In this document: piece by piece, positions 21,632 to 22,482 of the stretch
Layout of the letters: every line of letters begins with the position of its first letter
Numbering within the stretch: position 1 is the first letter of the stretch
Assembly: GCA_964455395.1 (NCBI GenBank)
Contig: CAYVWB010000069.1
Location: 1-22,482 of the forward strand
Length of the DNA: 22,482 nt
Direction: 5' to 3'
Origin: CAYVWB01 sp964455395
Lineage (GTDB): Bacteria > Desulfobacterota > Desulfovibrionia > Desulfovibrionales > Desulfovibrionaceae
The notes under the pieces: generated by a model
Seen by the model: the letters and a program-made list of their open reading frames with translations, nothing else
The model's database searches: none
What the model was told of the DNA's origin: nothing
Position numbers and translations under genes: made by a program

Positions 21632-22482
21632 TTGCTGGAACACACCTTCTGCCATCTGCCGGGCGTCGGCTTGAAGACCGAAGCCAGACTCTGGGAAGCC
21701 GGCGTCCACGCTTGGGAAGACCTCCTCGCCGAGACGCCACCCCTCGGCGGCTGGCCCATGGGGCCGGGCAAGCTGCGCACTGCGCGCGAAGCCTTGGCGT
21801 TGCGTCGCGAGGAAGCGCTCGCCGGCGACTTCTCCAACCTGCTCAAGGGCTTGCCCGCAGGCGAACACTGGCGGCTCTATCCACGCCTGCGCCACGCCGC
21901 GGCCTTCCTGGACATTGAGACCACCGGGACCGGCGCCGGCATGGACCACATCACCACCATCGCCCTCCAACCAGCCAGCACGGACGGCGGCGGCGTGAAG
22001 ACCTACGTCCACGGCGTGAACATGGAAGCCTTCCTCGACGACGTACAACGCTTCGACATGCTGGTGACGTTCAATGGCAAATGCTTCGATGTCCCTTTCA
22101 TCGAACGTGAATTCGGCGTCCGGCTGCCCCATGCGCACCTGGACCTGCGCTTCGCCCTCCAGGCCGTGGGCGTGCGCGGCGGGCTGAAGAATGTGGAGCG
22201 CAGCCTGGGACTTTCCCGGGGGAACCTGGACGGCGTGGACGGCTACTGGGCCGTGCTGCTGTGGAACGACTACCAGACCACCAGCGACCCCGCTGCTCTG
22301 GAGACCCTGCTCGCCTACAACGTGGAGGACGTCATCACGCTGGAGCTGCTCGCCGCCACGGCGTTCAACCTGCACGTGTCGCGCACTCCCTTCGCGCACC
22401 TCGCCCTTGAGGTCCCCGCACCCGGCTTGAACCCCCATATCGCCTCGGAAGCGGTTCTGGAACGCATCCGCGCGCGCCACTT
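21632..22482 (+). CDS. RNase H-like 3'-5' exonuclease-domain protein (YprB-like), partial
   Basis: At least 283 residues, running off the window. The fold is that of DEDD exonucleases in the RNase_H_2/YprB group. Motif I is FLDIETTG with D94 and E96, motif II is FNGKCFDVPFIE with D153, and motif III is YNVEDVITLE with D233. An N-terminal helix-hairpin-helix-like stretch, LPGVGLKTEARLWEAGV (9-25), suggests nucleic-acid binding. The frame is open from 21473, but there is no ATG; the TTG at 21632 gives the start expected from the domain layout, with only a weak GAGA upstream. A GTG at 21536 is an alternative that adds 32 residues without domain content. The biological substrate is not known. It is divergent from the SRAP gene. 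Confidence 0.85.
   Translation, partial: MLEHTFCHLPGVGLKTEARLWEAGVHAWEDLLAETPPLGGWPMGPGKLRTAREALALRREEALAGDFSNLLKGLPAGEHWRLYPRLRHAAAFLDIETTGTGAGMDHITTIALQPASTDGGGVKTYVHGVNMEAFLDDVQRFDMLVTFNGKCFDVPFIEREFGVRLPHAHLDLRFALQAVGVRGGLKNVERSLGLSRGNLDGVDGYWAVLLWNDYQTTSDPAALETLLAYNVEDVITLELLAATAFNLHVSRTPFAHLALEVPAPGLNPHIASEAVLERIRARH

Overview
The window is high-GC bacterial DNA apart from a less GC-rich stretch at 1-720. Gene content fits a Gram-negative bacterium with an anaerobic or hydrogen-using lifestyle: HypF for [NiFe]-hydrogenase maturation, a class A penicillin-binding protein of the PBP1A type, a periplasmic zinc-binding protein and several exported small proteins. A sulfate-reducing Desulfovibrionaceae-like deltaproteobacterium is my best guess, but it is an inference from gene mix and style, with no marker gene to prove it.

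Left edge (1-856): a scar rather than a gene region. It holds a fragment of a type I restriction HsdR subunit around its Walker A motif, cut off abruptly, then short direct repeats, then an intrinsic terminator and a tRNA-Glu(CTC) gene on the minus strand with its own promoter. This looks like the residue of an island inserted beside the tRNA. Next on the minus strand is a ZnuA-like zinc-binding protein without its ABC partners. Its promoter carries two related palindromes placed like a metal-repressor operator.

Surface-glycan block (2324-10138): a YfhO-like multi-pass membrane protein on the minus strand faces, across a 576-bp intergenic region, a 1401-residue plus-strand protein. That protein joins an N-terminal sulfotransferase, seven or so HPLFD..YY repeats, a GT2-like domain that seems to have lost its metal site, and a C-terminal GT4 glycosyltransferase. 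A 302-residue protein of unknown family follows 54 bp later. The intergenic region contains a second, decayed copy of the start of the giant gene, which suggests a lost paralogue. The block ends in two identical 103-bp repeats, each with a canonical G-quadruplex motif, lying between convergent genes.

Housekeeping block (10501-18354): hypF (minus) is divergent from a YkgJ-like cysteine-cluster gene, which is followed by a PBP1A gene. Then come a six-TM membrane protein of unknown function, a cupin and a MIF-type tautomerase. The membrane protein and the cupin both have a good sigma-70-like promoter whose expected transcription start falls on or next to the ATG, so both may be leaderless.

Right part (18454-22482): a MuiA-like DUF4140/DUF4139 secreted protein and a DUF4019 secreted protein, ended by a strong hairpin facing a convergent SRAP (YedK) gene. 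Divergent from SRAP is an RNase H-like exonuclease-domain gene that runs off the window. The SRAP/exonuclease intergenic region has a 17-bp sequence repeated with a 20-bp period. No CRISPR array, rRNA, complete insertion sequence or integrase gene was found.
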